Positions 11,601 through 22,213 of a stretch of DNA of 64,000 nt are shown in pieces. Origin of the DNA: Oasisia sp. SBJ-2009. Lineage: Eukaryota > Annelida > Polychaeta > Sabellida > Siboglinidae. The DNA lies in the NCBI GenBank assembly GCA_964017155.1, contig OZ024858.1, positions 28,349,187 through 28,413,186 on the forward strand, in the 5' to 3' direction. The notes below the pieces were generated by a model, which was given only the letters and a program-made list of their open reading frames with translations, ran no database searches and was not told where the DNA came from. The position numbers and the translations under genes are program-made. Position 1 is the first letter of the stretch. Each line of letters begins with the position of its first letter.

Positions 11601-14600
11601 TCGATGTTTATATCTGCAGGGTTTTCTGCACCAGGAGATTAGTTCATCAGATGGCTCAAATGGAAACGGGTGGTTTGTTGCTCCATGGGTTGGTAGGAAC
11701 TAGTTTATATAGTTTTGTTGTAAGAAGATTCCTCTTACTTGCTTCCTCTACAGTGACGTTGACAACTGGCAGTGATTTCACAACTTCTTTTGAGGCTGGC
11801 GGTGCACGATTTCCACCCGATATGCTGCAACATTCAGAGTTTAGATTCAGCATATTTTTCACTCTCACAATCCACCTTCATACTTATTTCGTTGGGGAAA
11901 GATGCTGTTATACGTACCAGGTGCCATGTGTACCCGAATGGTAATATTGCACACTGCAGTAGCTGGGATGTGCCAACTATACAGCTCCACAAATTCACAG
12001 GTGCTATCTTTGTTAACACTGAACATTTCACAGAAACATTGCGAAACTGGCAGTTTACAAACAACTGGGACTGATTCTGATGTTAAGATGTCTCCAGACT
12101 ATTTATTTCATAGGAATGAATGGTATGTAATAAACTGATGATGATAATCATCATAGCACTCTTTTTCTGAGAAATCCAGATATTCTTCCTGTCTGTTTAT
12201 TAACTTATATTTTTTTGTACTGTGTGATGTTGTTACCATTTTATTACATGCATCAAACCTGCCTCTCAAATTCCATATCCCACTCTCTTGCATAGCCTCC
12301 ATCAATTAGCAGCCTGCAACAGAGGAATATATGAATACATATCTGCAATGACCAGTGAGTGTAGATAGTAACTATACATTATACACACATGCAGTACACC
12401 AGTAGGCCATCTAGAGGTGTTATATTGTGAACATGCAATCACTCATTGAAGCAAGAGTTCCTCTTAAAGTAAAAGCCCACTGTTTGTACCATTTTTGCTA
12501 AATTACAAATAATAGTACTGTATAGTTACATCTGATAACCCTACCCACTCAATCTGACTAATTAAGACATCATCATGCTCTCGGTCGCGAAGCGACAAAG
12601 ACTGCTTCCATCACTTGACTGTCGCTCTCCATTTGTCTCTCTGCTGTGAGAGTGATGTCCATGAGTCGATCTTTATGTCTCTCATCTTCAGGTTTGTCTT
12701 GATGGTATCCTAGAATCAGAGGCGAGGGCGCCCTCTCTTTCTGTGACCAGAAGACAGTTGAGAGTAGAGAACCTGCTTCGGTAGCCTGTCTGGTGACATC
12801 CTCATGAGGTGTCCAGTCCACCGGAGATTCTTTCTGATCAGAAGATCTTCCATAGATGGCAGCCCTGTCCGTTCGAGTGCAACAAGTGCACTGTCATCTG
12901 CGAATAGCAGCTCTCTCATCAGTATCCGAGTAGTCTTGGTCTTTGCTCTTGAAGTGTGCGACATTGAATAGGTCAGCGCTCTGTCTGGACTGTATGTAGA
13001 TGCCATGTCACGGAAAGCCTCGTCGAGCATTGCTGATAGGAAGATGGAGAACAGCGTGGGGGCCAGTACACAACCTTGCTTGACCCCATTTGTGACACTG
13101 AACGATTCCGAGACTTCCCCTCCAACACTAACATTCGCCATCATTCCAGTATGTAGTGCCTCGATCATTGTTGTGAACTTCTCTGGGCAGCCATACTTCC
13201 TCAGAAGCTGCCATAGCCCGGTCCTCCCAACTGTATCGAACGCCTTGCTGAAGTCGACAAATACCATGTACAGTGGTCGGTCCTGCTCAATGCACTTTCT
13301 TGTAGTTGTCGGAGACAAAATATCATATCCACGGTGCCCCGGTTACCTCTGAAGCCACATTGTGTCTCCGGAACTACCTCTGGTGTTATGTGGGTAGATA
13401 GTCTGTTGAGGAGGATCCTGGGGAAGATCTTGCCTGCTATGGAAAGAAGAGAGATTCCTCTATAGTTCCCACAGTCTGTTCGATCACCTTTCTTGTAGAT
13501 GGTTACAATGCTGGCATCCTTCCATGCTTGTGGTACAGAACCCTCCTCCCAGGCATTGGTGATTAGTTGGTGCAGTCTGCTGAACAGATTGTCTCCTCCG
13601 TGCTTCCATACTTCTGCAGGAATTCCATCTCCTCCAGGTGCTTTGCCCATCTTTCAGGCCGGCGATTGCTCTAGCCATCTCATCCATAGTTGGAGTCTCT
13701 TGAGACATAAAACACATTAAAGTGTTAGCTGAGCCAGCTATGCACTTTGTCAGGTGCAAGAAATATATTCGGGTAACCTTTGACCTATGATGTATCGGCA
13801 GGATCTCTACAGGATCATACAGGTCCTTTTCTGGCTGTTTAGCCTTAGGCATTCTTGCGTCTTGTGCCAGTTCTCTCTTTTAACTATTTGGAAAGTGCGC
13901 ATGCATCCGAGTTGGGCACAGTCCATAACAGAGGTGGTACAGTACGTCAGTTTTATAGGACAGTATCCATAATTTATCAATTTTTTCCTCAAATGACTGG
14001 AGTAATGGAATGTCGCTGTCAACCATAGATTGTACCAGTAAGAGACAGCGCACTGTCAGTTTCAATCATAAACAGCAATGACCGACAGAAATGTAATGAG
14101 TTGAGTAGGCAAATGCAAAGCAAGTTTGGCAAAAGCAATGCAGCACTTCGTTTTGGAATTTAGCATAATTTGACTTGGGTCAGAAATTCATATTATAGAG
14201 TTTTGTACGACATACATTATTGTTATAAGTTTTACTATCAAGTCAAAAACGCGACCATTGTGGATCAGGGGTAGCCAGAACAGCGCTTCAATTTCAAAAA
14301 ATTCCCTTCTGCTTTCACTTTTGACATTGGTTCGACACCGTTTGAAAGGAACAGTAACTGTTGCCGTTCGACTTGACCATGTCGCAATTCTTCTGGAAGT
14401 AAAGGTATGGATGGATGGATGGCATTGAATTCACCATTTATACACAGCATGCATTTGCTAATCCACCAACCGGTGTTGAAGAGGATGGTAAAAATCCGTC
14501 GGTACAAAACATGTCGAATGCACTGATGTCAGCAGCACTTTGTGAGTGATACTGTCCAGTCAGCAAATTTCACCAGAACCAAGAGTGAACACATTTTACC

Positions 14601-15976
14601 ATTACTTACAGGAAACTGGTGCAAATTAAAATGATTTGATGTTTTATTCGAACATTCACCCGCAACACAGATTCGCGGCAAAATTACGCAACTCTATACT
14701 GTTTACAACATGACAGGCTTCAAAGTTGTTCCGCGTCTACGTGACATGACCTGAAATAGCCGAAGCTTGAAGAATGGTTTGCAATTGCAGAGTTCAGCGC
14801 ATCGAACAAAAGATTTACTTATTAACATATAATTATACAGTGATATGATGTGCAGGTAAGATAAAGAGTAGTTACAATTTGTCACTTACACACTAATGAT
14901 TTATCATATGCAGAAAAAAGGACAATAAATTAATTGGACTTTTACTTTAAACTGACCTTTTTGCGAGCCTTGAAGGTTGGGGTATGGTCCTGGCATAGAC
15001 TAACTGTCATAGTATGGAACTCAATATATTATTTTATTTTAGGCAGTGGCTACGCGTACGTGAGCCGTACATTTAGGCCATCAGTCTAAAAGTACGGCAT
15101 TCATTCTGCGCATGTGTATATGCTATTATTTTCAGTTACGTGAGCTGTATTTTTAGCATCTTTGTCTAATAATCGCATGATTTCCATACATGAGCCTTAT
15201 CTTTAGTAGCTATCAATTCCATAAGTACGTGAAAACTGCATGTTATATTATATAAGCTCTATTGCCGTATCTTTAGCACTCAGATCTAAAAGTAGGCAGG
15301 CGCCTAGGTAAATTTTTTCCACGCGTGCATTCCGTATTGTTAGCAAACAAATCTCAAAGTATGTGAGTTTTTCCGCGCTTGCATGTCGATGTACGTACGA
15401 ACGGTAGCTCTTTTGGCACTCAGTTTCTAAATACGTGAGTTTTTGTGCCTTTTATTTTGTTCGCAAGTTGACATATATAGACCTATGGATGTCAGTAAAT
15501 CGAACAATGTCGATAACATCGTTCCCTCGTGTAATTCCGCCATATCGATGCGACGAGATGGACGCAACATCCATGCGCAGAATTGAAAAACAGATGTGCG
15601 CGCATCCTCACGTACGGTTAGGGCACGGGTCTAAAGATACGGCTCACGTACGCGTAAACACTTCGTTTATTTTATTCCTCCCTTCTCTCTTCACTCCTGG
15701 TCTGGCTCTGCAGTTCAAGAACATTGCTTTGCTATTATCCTTTCAGCAATTACCAATGCCAATGGGCAATGTCACAATGAGTCACACTCAGAGTTACTGT
15801 AGCTGGCCACAGCTACTGGCTTCACAGGCCTGGCTATAGCCTATACTTTTTACACAATATTTTAGCTTTATAATGTTTCATCATAGTAGTTGTTACCTCG
15901 CTAAATGAAGCAGATGGTTTGGCTGTTCTCCATCGCCAAGGGGTTCACAATTATGTTCATCAAAGTAGCTCGCCAT
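8452..15976 (-). CDS. RNF181: RNF181-type RING-H2 E3 ubiquitin ligase
   Basis: Six exons on the minus strand join in phase: 15976-15897, 12313-12263, 11824-11739, 11086-10971, 8960-8886 and 8511-8452 (155 aa; vertebrate RNF181 is about 153). The protein starts [12 protein letters not shown], like the family's [12 protein letters not shown]. The RING is C3H2C3, with ligands C78, C81, C96, H98, H101, C104, C115 and C118, followed by the family signature [14 protein letters not shown]. The product should transfer ubiquitin from an E2 to substrates. The intron after exon 2 seems to begin with GC rather than GT. Introns are large and full of repeats: intron 1 (12314-15896) holds a LINE and a MITE, and intron 4 (8961-10970) holds AT microsatellites and a LINE tail. 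The gene is convergent with the hnRNP gene and divergent from BLOC1S2. Confidence 0.92.
9985..10110 (+). mobile_element. Possible tRNA-derived SINE remnant
   Basis: GTGGCAGTGTCTCG could be a decayed A box, followed about 35 nt later by GTTCAAATCC, close to a pol III B box, and then a (CAT)n run. Spacing is compatible with a tRNA head. The A box is weak, so the call is tentative. Confidence 0.3.
10160..10320. repeat. AT/TATA microsatellite
   Basis: The tract is almost entirely alternating T and A with scattered TACATG and TGTATA interruptions. Open frames read through it are not genes. Confidence 0.9.
10316..10515 (-). mobile_element. LINE 3' fragment
   Basis: On the minus strand the segment encodes a degraded reverse-transcriptase C-terminus ([12 protein letters not shown], then [12 protein letters not shown]) and ends in GTGATGATGATAT. 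This is the GAT-rich tail also seen on the other LINEs in the window. It is 5'-truncated and broken. Confidence 0.55.
11376..11537. repeat. Three perfect 54-bp tandem copies
   Basis: The unit starts TTCACAGCAGTAATCC and ends CACCGTTTAATCGA. Three copies follow each other without a mismatch, in RNF181 intron 3. The unit contains the inverted motif ACACAACCAGTTGTGT. Because 54 is divisible by 3, open frames appear on both strands; they are not genes. Confidence 0.95.
12570..13855 (-). pseudogene. Broken LINE reverse transcriptase in RNF181 intron 1
   Basis: Read on the minus strand the order is [15 protein letters not shown], then [52 protein letters not shown] and FADDS. These are reverse-transcriptase fingers and palm blocks of a non-LTR element. 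A C-terminal [13 protein letters not shown] block and a short ATG-rich tail at 12570 follow. Two frameshifts split the frame. Relative to the copy at 31.5 kb, about 0.5 kb just after the FADD motif is deleted in frame (SALVA joined to LERTG). The copy is 5'-truncated. Its clade is uncertain. Confidence 0.88.
13870..15041. other. RNF181 intron 1, unassigned part
   Basis: I see nothing recognisable apart from a short (ATGG)n run near 14405-14422. Open frames are short and lack family features. Confidence 0.5.
15042..15665. mobile_element. MITE of about 624 bp with 9-bp target duplication
   Basis: The ends are inverted repeats: the left begins GGCAGTGGCTACGCGTACG, and the right, reverse-complemented, begins CGAAGTGTTTACGCGTACG. 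Both continue TGAGCCGTA. The 9-bp sequence TTTATTTTA flanks both sides (15033-15041 and 15666-15674). Inside, a CGTGAGCCGTAT-CTTTAG-like motif recurs at about 15057, 15137, 15192 and 15263. No transposase is present. The 9-bp duplication suggests a Mutator-like source, but the flanks are AT-rich. It lies 230 bp inside intron 1 from RNF181 exon 1. Confidence 0.65.
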
Positions 15977-16569
15977 ATCATAGGCTGCGTTTTTACATCG
16001 GCTTGAGACGCTGCGAGCTAATCCAAACAGGAATGACTTGCGTTTTTGAAGTTTGACAGATTTTTATTTACATGTACAGGGGAAACGGAAGGTCGCATAA
16101 GCAATACGCAGAAACGCTGTCAATTTCAGTAGTTAATGAAGTAAACAAATTCTTTTCTAAGTTTGAACTTCTATATGCACAATTTTCATGCAAATGTGAA
16201 ATTGATCAAACATCGAAATAGTCTAGCATCGAAGTTGACTTGCAAAACGCAGCTTGTATTTGTTGTGTGGGGTCGGATTAATGTGATGGCGGAAAAACAG
16301 TGCGATGGCGAAGCCGATGTGACTAAATCAACAAATGGTAGTGATGCATTATTTTTTTCAACAATATATTTACAAGAGAAAGATAAACGATACTGTGAAC
16401 TCGACGTTCCCATTAAATTGGTTCTCTGTTGCATGAATAACGTGACAATTTTAATCACATCACCATATTATCGCTCAGATGGGGCCCTCTTCCGGAGGGA
16501 GCCGGATGTTTCGGCCAAAAACAGTTTCGGTACATTGTGCCGAAACATCCGTTTCTGCAATCGTGGAAG

Positions 16570-16990
16570 GGCACTTATGTACAAGTCGGACCCACCTCAA
16601 TTTTGCCATTATAACTGTAATTTTGCCAACATTTGATACTTGATTTTGTTAATTTAATCAATTATAATCATCTTGCGCATATTTATGTTTTACAAACAGC
16701 GCATCTTGGCATACTTTTGAGGTCGAAAAGACAGCACGATGTGTGCCAGTCGCAAGCGCAGTGGTGCATGTTACTGCGCTGTGCACATGGAATGAGCGAT
16801 AAACAGTTTGTTTATGCCGACCGTGCTGTCTTTTCGACCTCAAAAGTCTGCTAAGACGCGCTGTTTATAAAACATAAATATGCCCAAGATGATTATAATT
16901 GATTGAATTAACAAAATCAAGTATCAAATGTTGGCAAAAATACAGTTATAATGGCAAAATTGAGGTGGGTCCGACTTGTACATAAGTGCC
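16570..16990. mobile_element. Foldback element, 421 bp, exact 8-bp target duplication
   Basis: Two long inverted arms of about 169 bp (16570-16738 and 16821-16990) surround an 82-bp loop. Each end reads GGCACTTATGTACAAGTCGG inward. The 8-bp CGTGGAAG occurs on both sides (16562-16569 and 16991-16998), which marks an insertion. The target is an iteron region of the larger element, so this insertion is the younger. No protein is encoded. Confidence 0.88.
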
Positions 16991-17722
16991 CGTGGAAGTG
17001 CCGAAACATCCGTTTCGGCAATCGTTGAATTCGGTCAGAGTGTGCCGAAACATCCGTCCTGACTTCCGTATTATAATTATATAAATTTGGAATTATTTGT
17101 ATTTTTTTATTTGCGGTGCCTGTACCGGGGGTAATATATAATGTATATTGATATTATTATTTGACTAATATTTGCGAAATTCTGGATTTTTTAAAATTAT
17201 TTCTTGGTTAATATTGGGGAATTTTTATTACTTGCGTATTATTTGCTTTGATTGTCATTAATATATATTAATATTATTATTTGAGTATTATTTCTGAAAA
17301 TTCGGGATTTTTAAGTAGTTCTTGGTTAATGACCTTATTCGACTTGGGAGGTAATTTGTCTAAGGATCTTTCCTTGCTTGCGGCGGCGGCGGGAATCTAT
17401 AATACGTACGTATATACATGGGCGATATTAATCCGAGCTTCTGCTATCGTGAAGTCTGAATGAGACACCTTGGTAAATAATGTATCAATTTTATTGAATG
17501 GACACCATCACCTCGTACAAAAACACGACATCCTCCCACTCACCGTGTATCCTACACGGCGGTCAGTTGACTCAGCACTCTCATGGTCTACCCGATGTCT
17601 ACTTCTCCCTTTACCAGCTTTTCCCATGCGGAGAACATGGCACTTGGATTGTGACACATTGCATAGGTTCAAATGAGTTGCAGTTAATTGAATATATAAA
17701 GGCTTCGAGTACGGACAATATG

Positions 17723-17902
17723 CTCAAGATCTTCAATTAGATTAGCGCAGACCACTTTTATTAGAATACGGTTAGTGCTACAGCAATCAAACAACCAAAC
17801 AAACACCTATTGTAAGGGAGTTATTTAAAATGGAACAATGTGCTCAAGATGGGTCTCCCTCAAGATCTTCAATTAGATTAGCGCAGACCACTTTTATTAG
17901 GA
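17723..17902. repeat. Direct repeat pair of about 42 bp
   Basis: The sequence CTCAAGATCTTCAATTAGAT followed by TAGCGCAGACCACTTTTATTAG occurs at 17723-17764 and 17861-17902, about 138 bp apart. It lies inside the iteron-rich element. Confidence 0.85.
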
Positions 17903-17904
17903 AA

Positions 17905-17939
<35 letters not shown>

Positions 17940-18324
17940 AAGATGGAAATGCCCACATCACGCAAATGACATATAACTAATCATAATACATGTATTGCAT
18001 TAATTTGTTACTACATTATAGAAACAACCACGTTTTGATTTTGAGCGCTCTGCTCTGCTTCGCGTATATGAAGCGGTTTCCCGTAGAACCAAATGTGGGC
18101 TGAAACGTCCGTCCTTAGATTTCCACTGCTCGTGTGCAGTGTGCCGAATCATCCGTCACGGCACACCCAAGTTTTAATGAGGTGTGCCGAATCATCCGTC
18201 TGAGTAGGTCGGAGTGTGCCAAAACATCCTGTGCCGAAACATCCGTGTGCCGAAACATCCGTGTGCCGAAACTGTTTTTGGCCGAAACATCCGGGACCCC
18301 TTCCGGATGGATGGACATCACCTA

Positions 18325-19062
18325 GCTTGATTGATTAAGTTTATTAATTTTGGTAAAATTATATACATGATAATTAAACATAGGTTAGATGCAGAAGCAA
18401 ATAAAGAATAAGCATATATATAATATTACCGATGATAAATACATTAAAGCACACAAACGTACACAATGATGTGGTCCTCATAAAATATTAATAAAATTAT
18501 AAATAGGCCCGTAAAAGTTCAGCATTAAAAAACAACAACTTGTTCTGGCTATGCTACATTCTGCACTTAATATTTTTCGACAATGCACTGTCTATACCAT
18601 GCCAAACATGTATAATCAAAATTCCATTGAATCAAAGATGAAATTGGTAATATTATTTTTTTTTATTAAACTTTCTGCCATTCCTATACAAAAACTTTAG
18701 TTTGTTTGACATTTTAGAAAGGACATCAGAGGCTATAGCATCACCAGAAAGAGACTGATCTAAAGTCATGCCTAAATAGGTGATGGTTGATGTTGATTCA
18801 GTGGCATTTCCATTACACACAATATTAACAGTGTTACATTTGCATAATTTTCTCTTTGTTCCAAACACAATGGATTGTGTTTTACCCAAATGGAGCAACA
18901 ACTTGTTGTTGATTAACCAGGCATTCACGGATTCCAGTTCAGAACTTAAAGTTGCCTCGATTCCTACTACCTGGTAAGTCCCTTCCTGAGGCAAGCAAGA
19001 CCGAATTGTCCACTTATAACAGTAGCTTGCATTTAACTGCAGCAAACATGTCACTTGTACAT
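18325..19062 (-). pseudogene. LINE reverse-transcriptase fragment
   Basis: Minus-strand translation gives a palm-to-thumb piece: GIEATLSSELESVNAWLINN, then KLLLHLGKTQSIVFGT and ITYLGMTLDQSLS. This is typical of CR1/Jockey-type elements (the 'N.L..N..KT..I.FGT' block). The frame closes near 18653, and further C-terminal homology is broken by stops. It is truncated at both ends. Confidence 0.75.
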
Positions 19063-19307
19063 AAAGGAACTAATATATATATATATACATATATATTATA
19101 TAAATATATATATATATATATATAAAGCCATAGATATGTGTATTCTAACATAAACAGTCACATGTAAAATAAATAAAGTTAGTCACACCATTGGAAAGAA
19201 AATATAATAAGCTTTCCTCTGCCAGATGGTGCCAGTTGTGACATGCCAACAGTAATGGCTGCTCTTATCCAATTAATATTCAGTGGATATCACATACTTG
19301 TGCCTTT

Positions 19308-21734
19308 ATGTCAGATGGAGAGGCAGTTGTCCCCACAGCTGTGGACGCGGCTGTGGACTCAGCCGTGGAGACAGCTGTGGAAGTGAAGGAGCCTCCGCCA
19401 CCAGACATCACCCAGCTGTGTAGAGACACCTTCCACAAGACAGCAGACTACCTCACTGGGGAACTCGAAGGTAAGCTTCGTCAAGTTCTAGTTGTTTCCA
19501 CCAGGGCTTTAAGCAGAATGATACTTTTGCCAGTCACACAAGTTTTGGTGGACACATGGATGTTAACTGCTAATAAATTATGTTCTTTATGACCTGAAAT
19601 GGACTACAAACACTTATATCCGTCTACAATGTGTTTTACCCATCCAAATGATGGGTGGATGGGTCTCTACATAAAGCTATGGTTCCCACCACTCAGCAGA
19701 GTTCTATTAACTGACTAGTCTGTGTATATTGTGCTTACAACATTGTGATCTTTTGCTAGCCAGCCTTTTTCAGAACATTTACGCCAAGCCGACCGTTCTA
19801 TGCTGGCACTGAGGATGGTCACCACCAGGGGGCTTGTCGTCCTCAGTGGTTCTTTTACATCCCAAAATTGAGACATTAATGGGATTCTCCGATTCACGAA
19901 GAATATACAGACCCCGATGTTGAGAGCCAGGTTTTAACACCAAATATACCATGCATGCTGTTACCTGGTATTTAACTCAGGCTGCCAGGATGCCAGGCTG
20001 ATGTTCTAACCACTACACTATCTGTGACTATTGACACACGTGTAAAATTGTAACTGATATCTCAATATCTTCAACCAAAGCTGGGTGTCACGGCATCACC
20101 CACTGAGGTCAAACTCTGATGTCCCCAACTATTGGTCTCCCGGCCGCCCTGCTAAAAATACCTTTATGATTACTAGGTGTGAAATAAGGTTTAGGTGAAG
20201 TCCTTCTTACTTTGTGGTCTATCTATTTTGTTGGATATAAATGATGACCAATAGTTATAAATTGCACAAGATTGTAAAGTAAAGCACTTCTGAGATGATT
20301 TTCAGACAGCTACATTTTAACCATGCCTGGTTTGTTTGTTTGTTTGTTTGTTTTCAGCCACGTCGGAAGACTATAAACTGCTGGAAAAGATGAACAAGGC
20401 AACAATCAGTAAATATGTGGAGATGAAGCACATTGCGTCAAACATTGGCAAAGCGATGACCAACCTACATGAGAAATGTTAGTACACTTGTATGAAGTTC
20501 TCTTGCCAGAATTAAATTTATGGGTTATGCATCTTGCAACTTCTGTGTTGTACATTTTTCATCAGATAACGTTAGAATAATAATTGCTTTTGCACAAATG
20601 ATAGTGATCAACTTACTATGGTTATGTTTATGAATCACGCATGCAAACCTAAAAATTGTTGGAAAGCTCAAACTTAGCAGTCTGTAGTTAGTATGGTCAC
20701 TTTGGTGTACATGTATCTGGTGAAATTGTTATATCACCAAAAAATGGTTGCCAAAGTAATGAATATTTGGTGACAAATGTAAGAGCCAGTTTCAAATTCT
20801 TACTTATCTGACCTTTGCATATCAAATTTTAACCAGGGTACTATGATCATAATATTATTTGGTATTAAAAATATATTTCTAACTACATAATAAATAACAT
20901 GACTCAGACTCATGTATAAGCTAAAAATAGTAAAACGTATCAGACACTTATACAAAACAGAAAATGAGCAAACAGTGTTTCATCATCCAGCAGTCTAATC
21001 TTGATGTATGTTATTTAATTATGGATTCCTTAGAAAATTATTATGAAGGAAAAATAATTAGCAAACTCAAATACTTGTACTATTGTTTGCAGGAAAGATT
21101 ATAGTGAAAGGTTTGATCATAGTTAGAAACAGTAGGGAAGCCACACTACCAACTATTTGTTTGTGCTGTTGTTTAGATGAAAGTCTACAACCATACCTTG
21201 AACAAATAGACCAGATTGAAGAAAGTGTAGCCAGTCTAGAGCAGGCCGCCTACAAACTGGATGCTTATTCAAAGAGATTAGGTAAGTGTCGGAAGGCCAG
21301 AGTGATACGTAGAGAGAGAGAGAGCGAGAGGAGAGAGAGAATAAGAAAATTAAAGCACACTAATGAAGTCGTTTTACAGTAAAAGCATGTGTGCCTCTAC
21401 ACAAAATGTCTAAGCAGTAACCAGAAGTCTGCAATTTTAAACATGGAAAAATGAACATCAAAGGGTATTCTGGTAAACTCTGTCCAACTTGTTTTGAAAC
21501 TGTGTGTATTTACAATTTGATCTTCCTGTGCCATAATCATTAAACAAATTACACTTATGAGATTACTAAAAATACTAAATACAATATGGCGGGGGGTTTT
21601 CCTTTATTATATTTATTATTGTTTTTAGAACATTAAATAATTAATTAAAACATAGGAATGAACACACTATCTTTAGCTTTTTTATTATTTTCTTACCAAC
21701 AGAAGCCAAGTTCAAGAACATTGGAAGACTGTGA
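19308..21734 (+). CDS. BLOC1S2: BLOC-1 subunit 2
   Basis: Four exons join in phase: 19308-19470, 20358-20477, 21177-21281 and 21703-21734 (139 aa; the human protein is about 142). Residues 1-34 are an acidic, Val/Ala-rich low-complexity head. The conserved core then runs [34 protein letters not shown] (from 55) and [19 protein letters not shown] to [17 protein letters not shown]. These match BLOC1S2 block for block and form heptad-rich helices. The protein is a subunit of BLOC-1, and in vertebrates also of BORC, acting in lysosome-related organelle biogenesis and lysosome positioning. The acceptor of intron 1 contains a (TTTG)n tract. Intron sequence around 19498-20040 is repeat-derived. An upstream non-coding exon is possible. 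Confidence 0.93.
19498..19685. repeat. Dispersed repeat, copy 1
   Basis: The segment shares CCAGTCACACAAGTTTTGG, GGACACATGGATGTTAACTG and GGGTCTCTACATAAAGCTATG with 52488-52798. The partner is about 110 bp longer, so this copy has an internal deletion. Start and end resemble each other in inverted orientation (AGGGCTTTA and TAAAGCTAT), which suggests a non-autonomous DNA element. Confidence 0.75.
19730..20040 (-). mobile_element. Probable tRNA-derived SINE
   Basis: On the minus strand the segment starts with GATAGTGTAGTGGTTAGAAC, a good pol III A box, and about 40 nt later GAGTTAAATACC, a decayed B box. Together they resemble a tRNA head. The remaining 230 bp are an unidentified body. It lies in BLOC1S2 intron 1. 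Confidence 0.55.
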
Positions 21735-21849
21735 CACCTGGGTGTTATGACAGCTGGATATGTGATATGACACCTGGGTGTTTTGTGCTGTGACATCTTG
21801 GTTTGTTGTCTTAGACATCTGGATGTGTTATCTTATTGGAACATTCCTC

Positions 21850-21858
21850 ACACACACA

Positions 21859-21890
<32 letters not shown>

Positions 21891-21930
21891 CACAACACAC
21901 ACAACACACACAACACACACAACACACACA
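21850..21930. repeat. CACACG/CACAA tandem tract
   Basis: Alternating CA with ACGC blocks is followed by four CAACACACA units. It is a compound microsatellite in the 3' flank of BLOC1S2. Confidence 0.9.
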
Positions 21931-22132
21931 AGTCACAAGTCACTAATGGCATGTCACATGACATTAGTAAAAAATGTCACATTTTGGATGCGTTCACTCT
22001 TTAAATCCCAAACACCTATATATATGATACATGTTACTAACTCATATAGTGCATGTGATGTCATCTACAGGAAATTGTACGTTTAATACCATTTTGATTT
22101 TTAACGCTTACCTATATTTGTTATATACAAGT

Positions 22133-22213
22133 GTTGTTTGGGTGATGCCATTTGAAAACATATCTCAGTCACACTGACTGAGATATGTTTTCAAATGGCA
22201 TCACCCAAACAAC
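22133..22213. repeat. Perfect inverted repeat, 39-bp arms and 3-nt loop
   Basis: Arms 22133-22171 and 22175-22213 are exactly complementary with only CAC between. A second small hairpin (AACAATAG-TTCAG-CTATTGTT) overlaps its 3' end and continues to about 22231. No coding sense is visible. It may be a young fold-back duplication, a precursor of small RNAs, or a cloning/assembly artefact. Confidence 0.95.

Larger units (their letters stand above)
16502..18294. mobile_element. Iteron-rich DNA element with 29-bp terminal inverted repeats
   Basis: The ends are perfect 29-bp inverted repeats (16502-16530 and 18266-18294) beginning CCGGATGTTTCGGCC. About ten direct or inverted copies of TGCCGAAACATCCG, some with one or two changes, cluster at both ends (16537, 16998, 17040, 18139, 18181, 18215, 18230 and nearby). 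No transposase reading frame is visible. The clustered copies look like transposase-binding sites. Short similar sequences (GGCCCTCTTCCGG and GACCCCTTCCGG) lie just outside, but an exact target duplication is not evident. Confidence 0.65.
15977..19307. other. Divergent spacer between RNF181 and BLOC1S2
   Basis: The spacer should hold both promoters but is dominated by mobile DNA: an iteron-rich inverted-repeat element (16502-18294), a foldback nested in it (16570-16990), and a LINE fragment (about 18325-19062), then a TA microsatellite (19075-19125). The open frame at 16163-16636 crosses element boundaries and is not supported as a gene. Confidence 0.6.

Noticed and set aside
15435..15839. 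134-codon plus-strand frame
   Set aside because: It crosses the right end of the MITE into the RNF181 promoter side and has no homology.
16163..16636. 157-codon frame
   Set aside because: It crosses from spacer into the iteron element and foldback; no recognisable domain.
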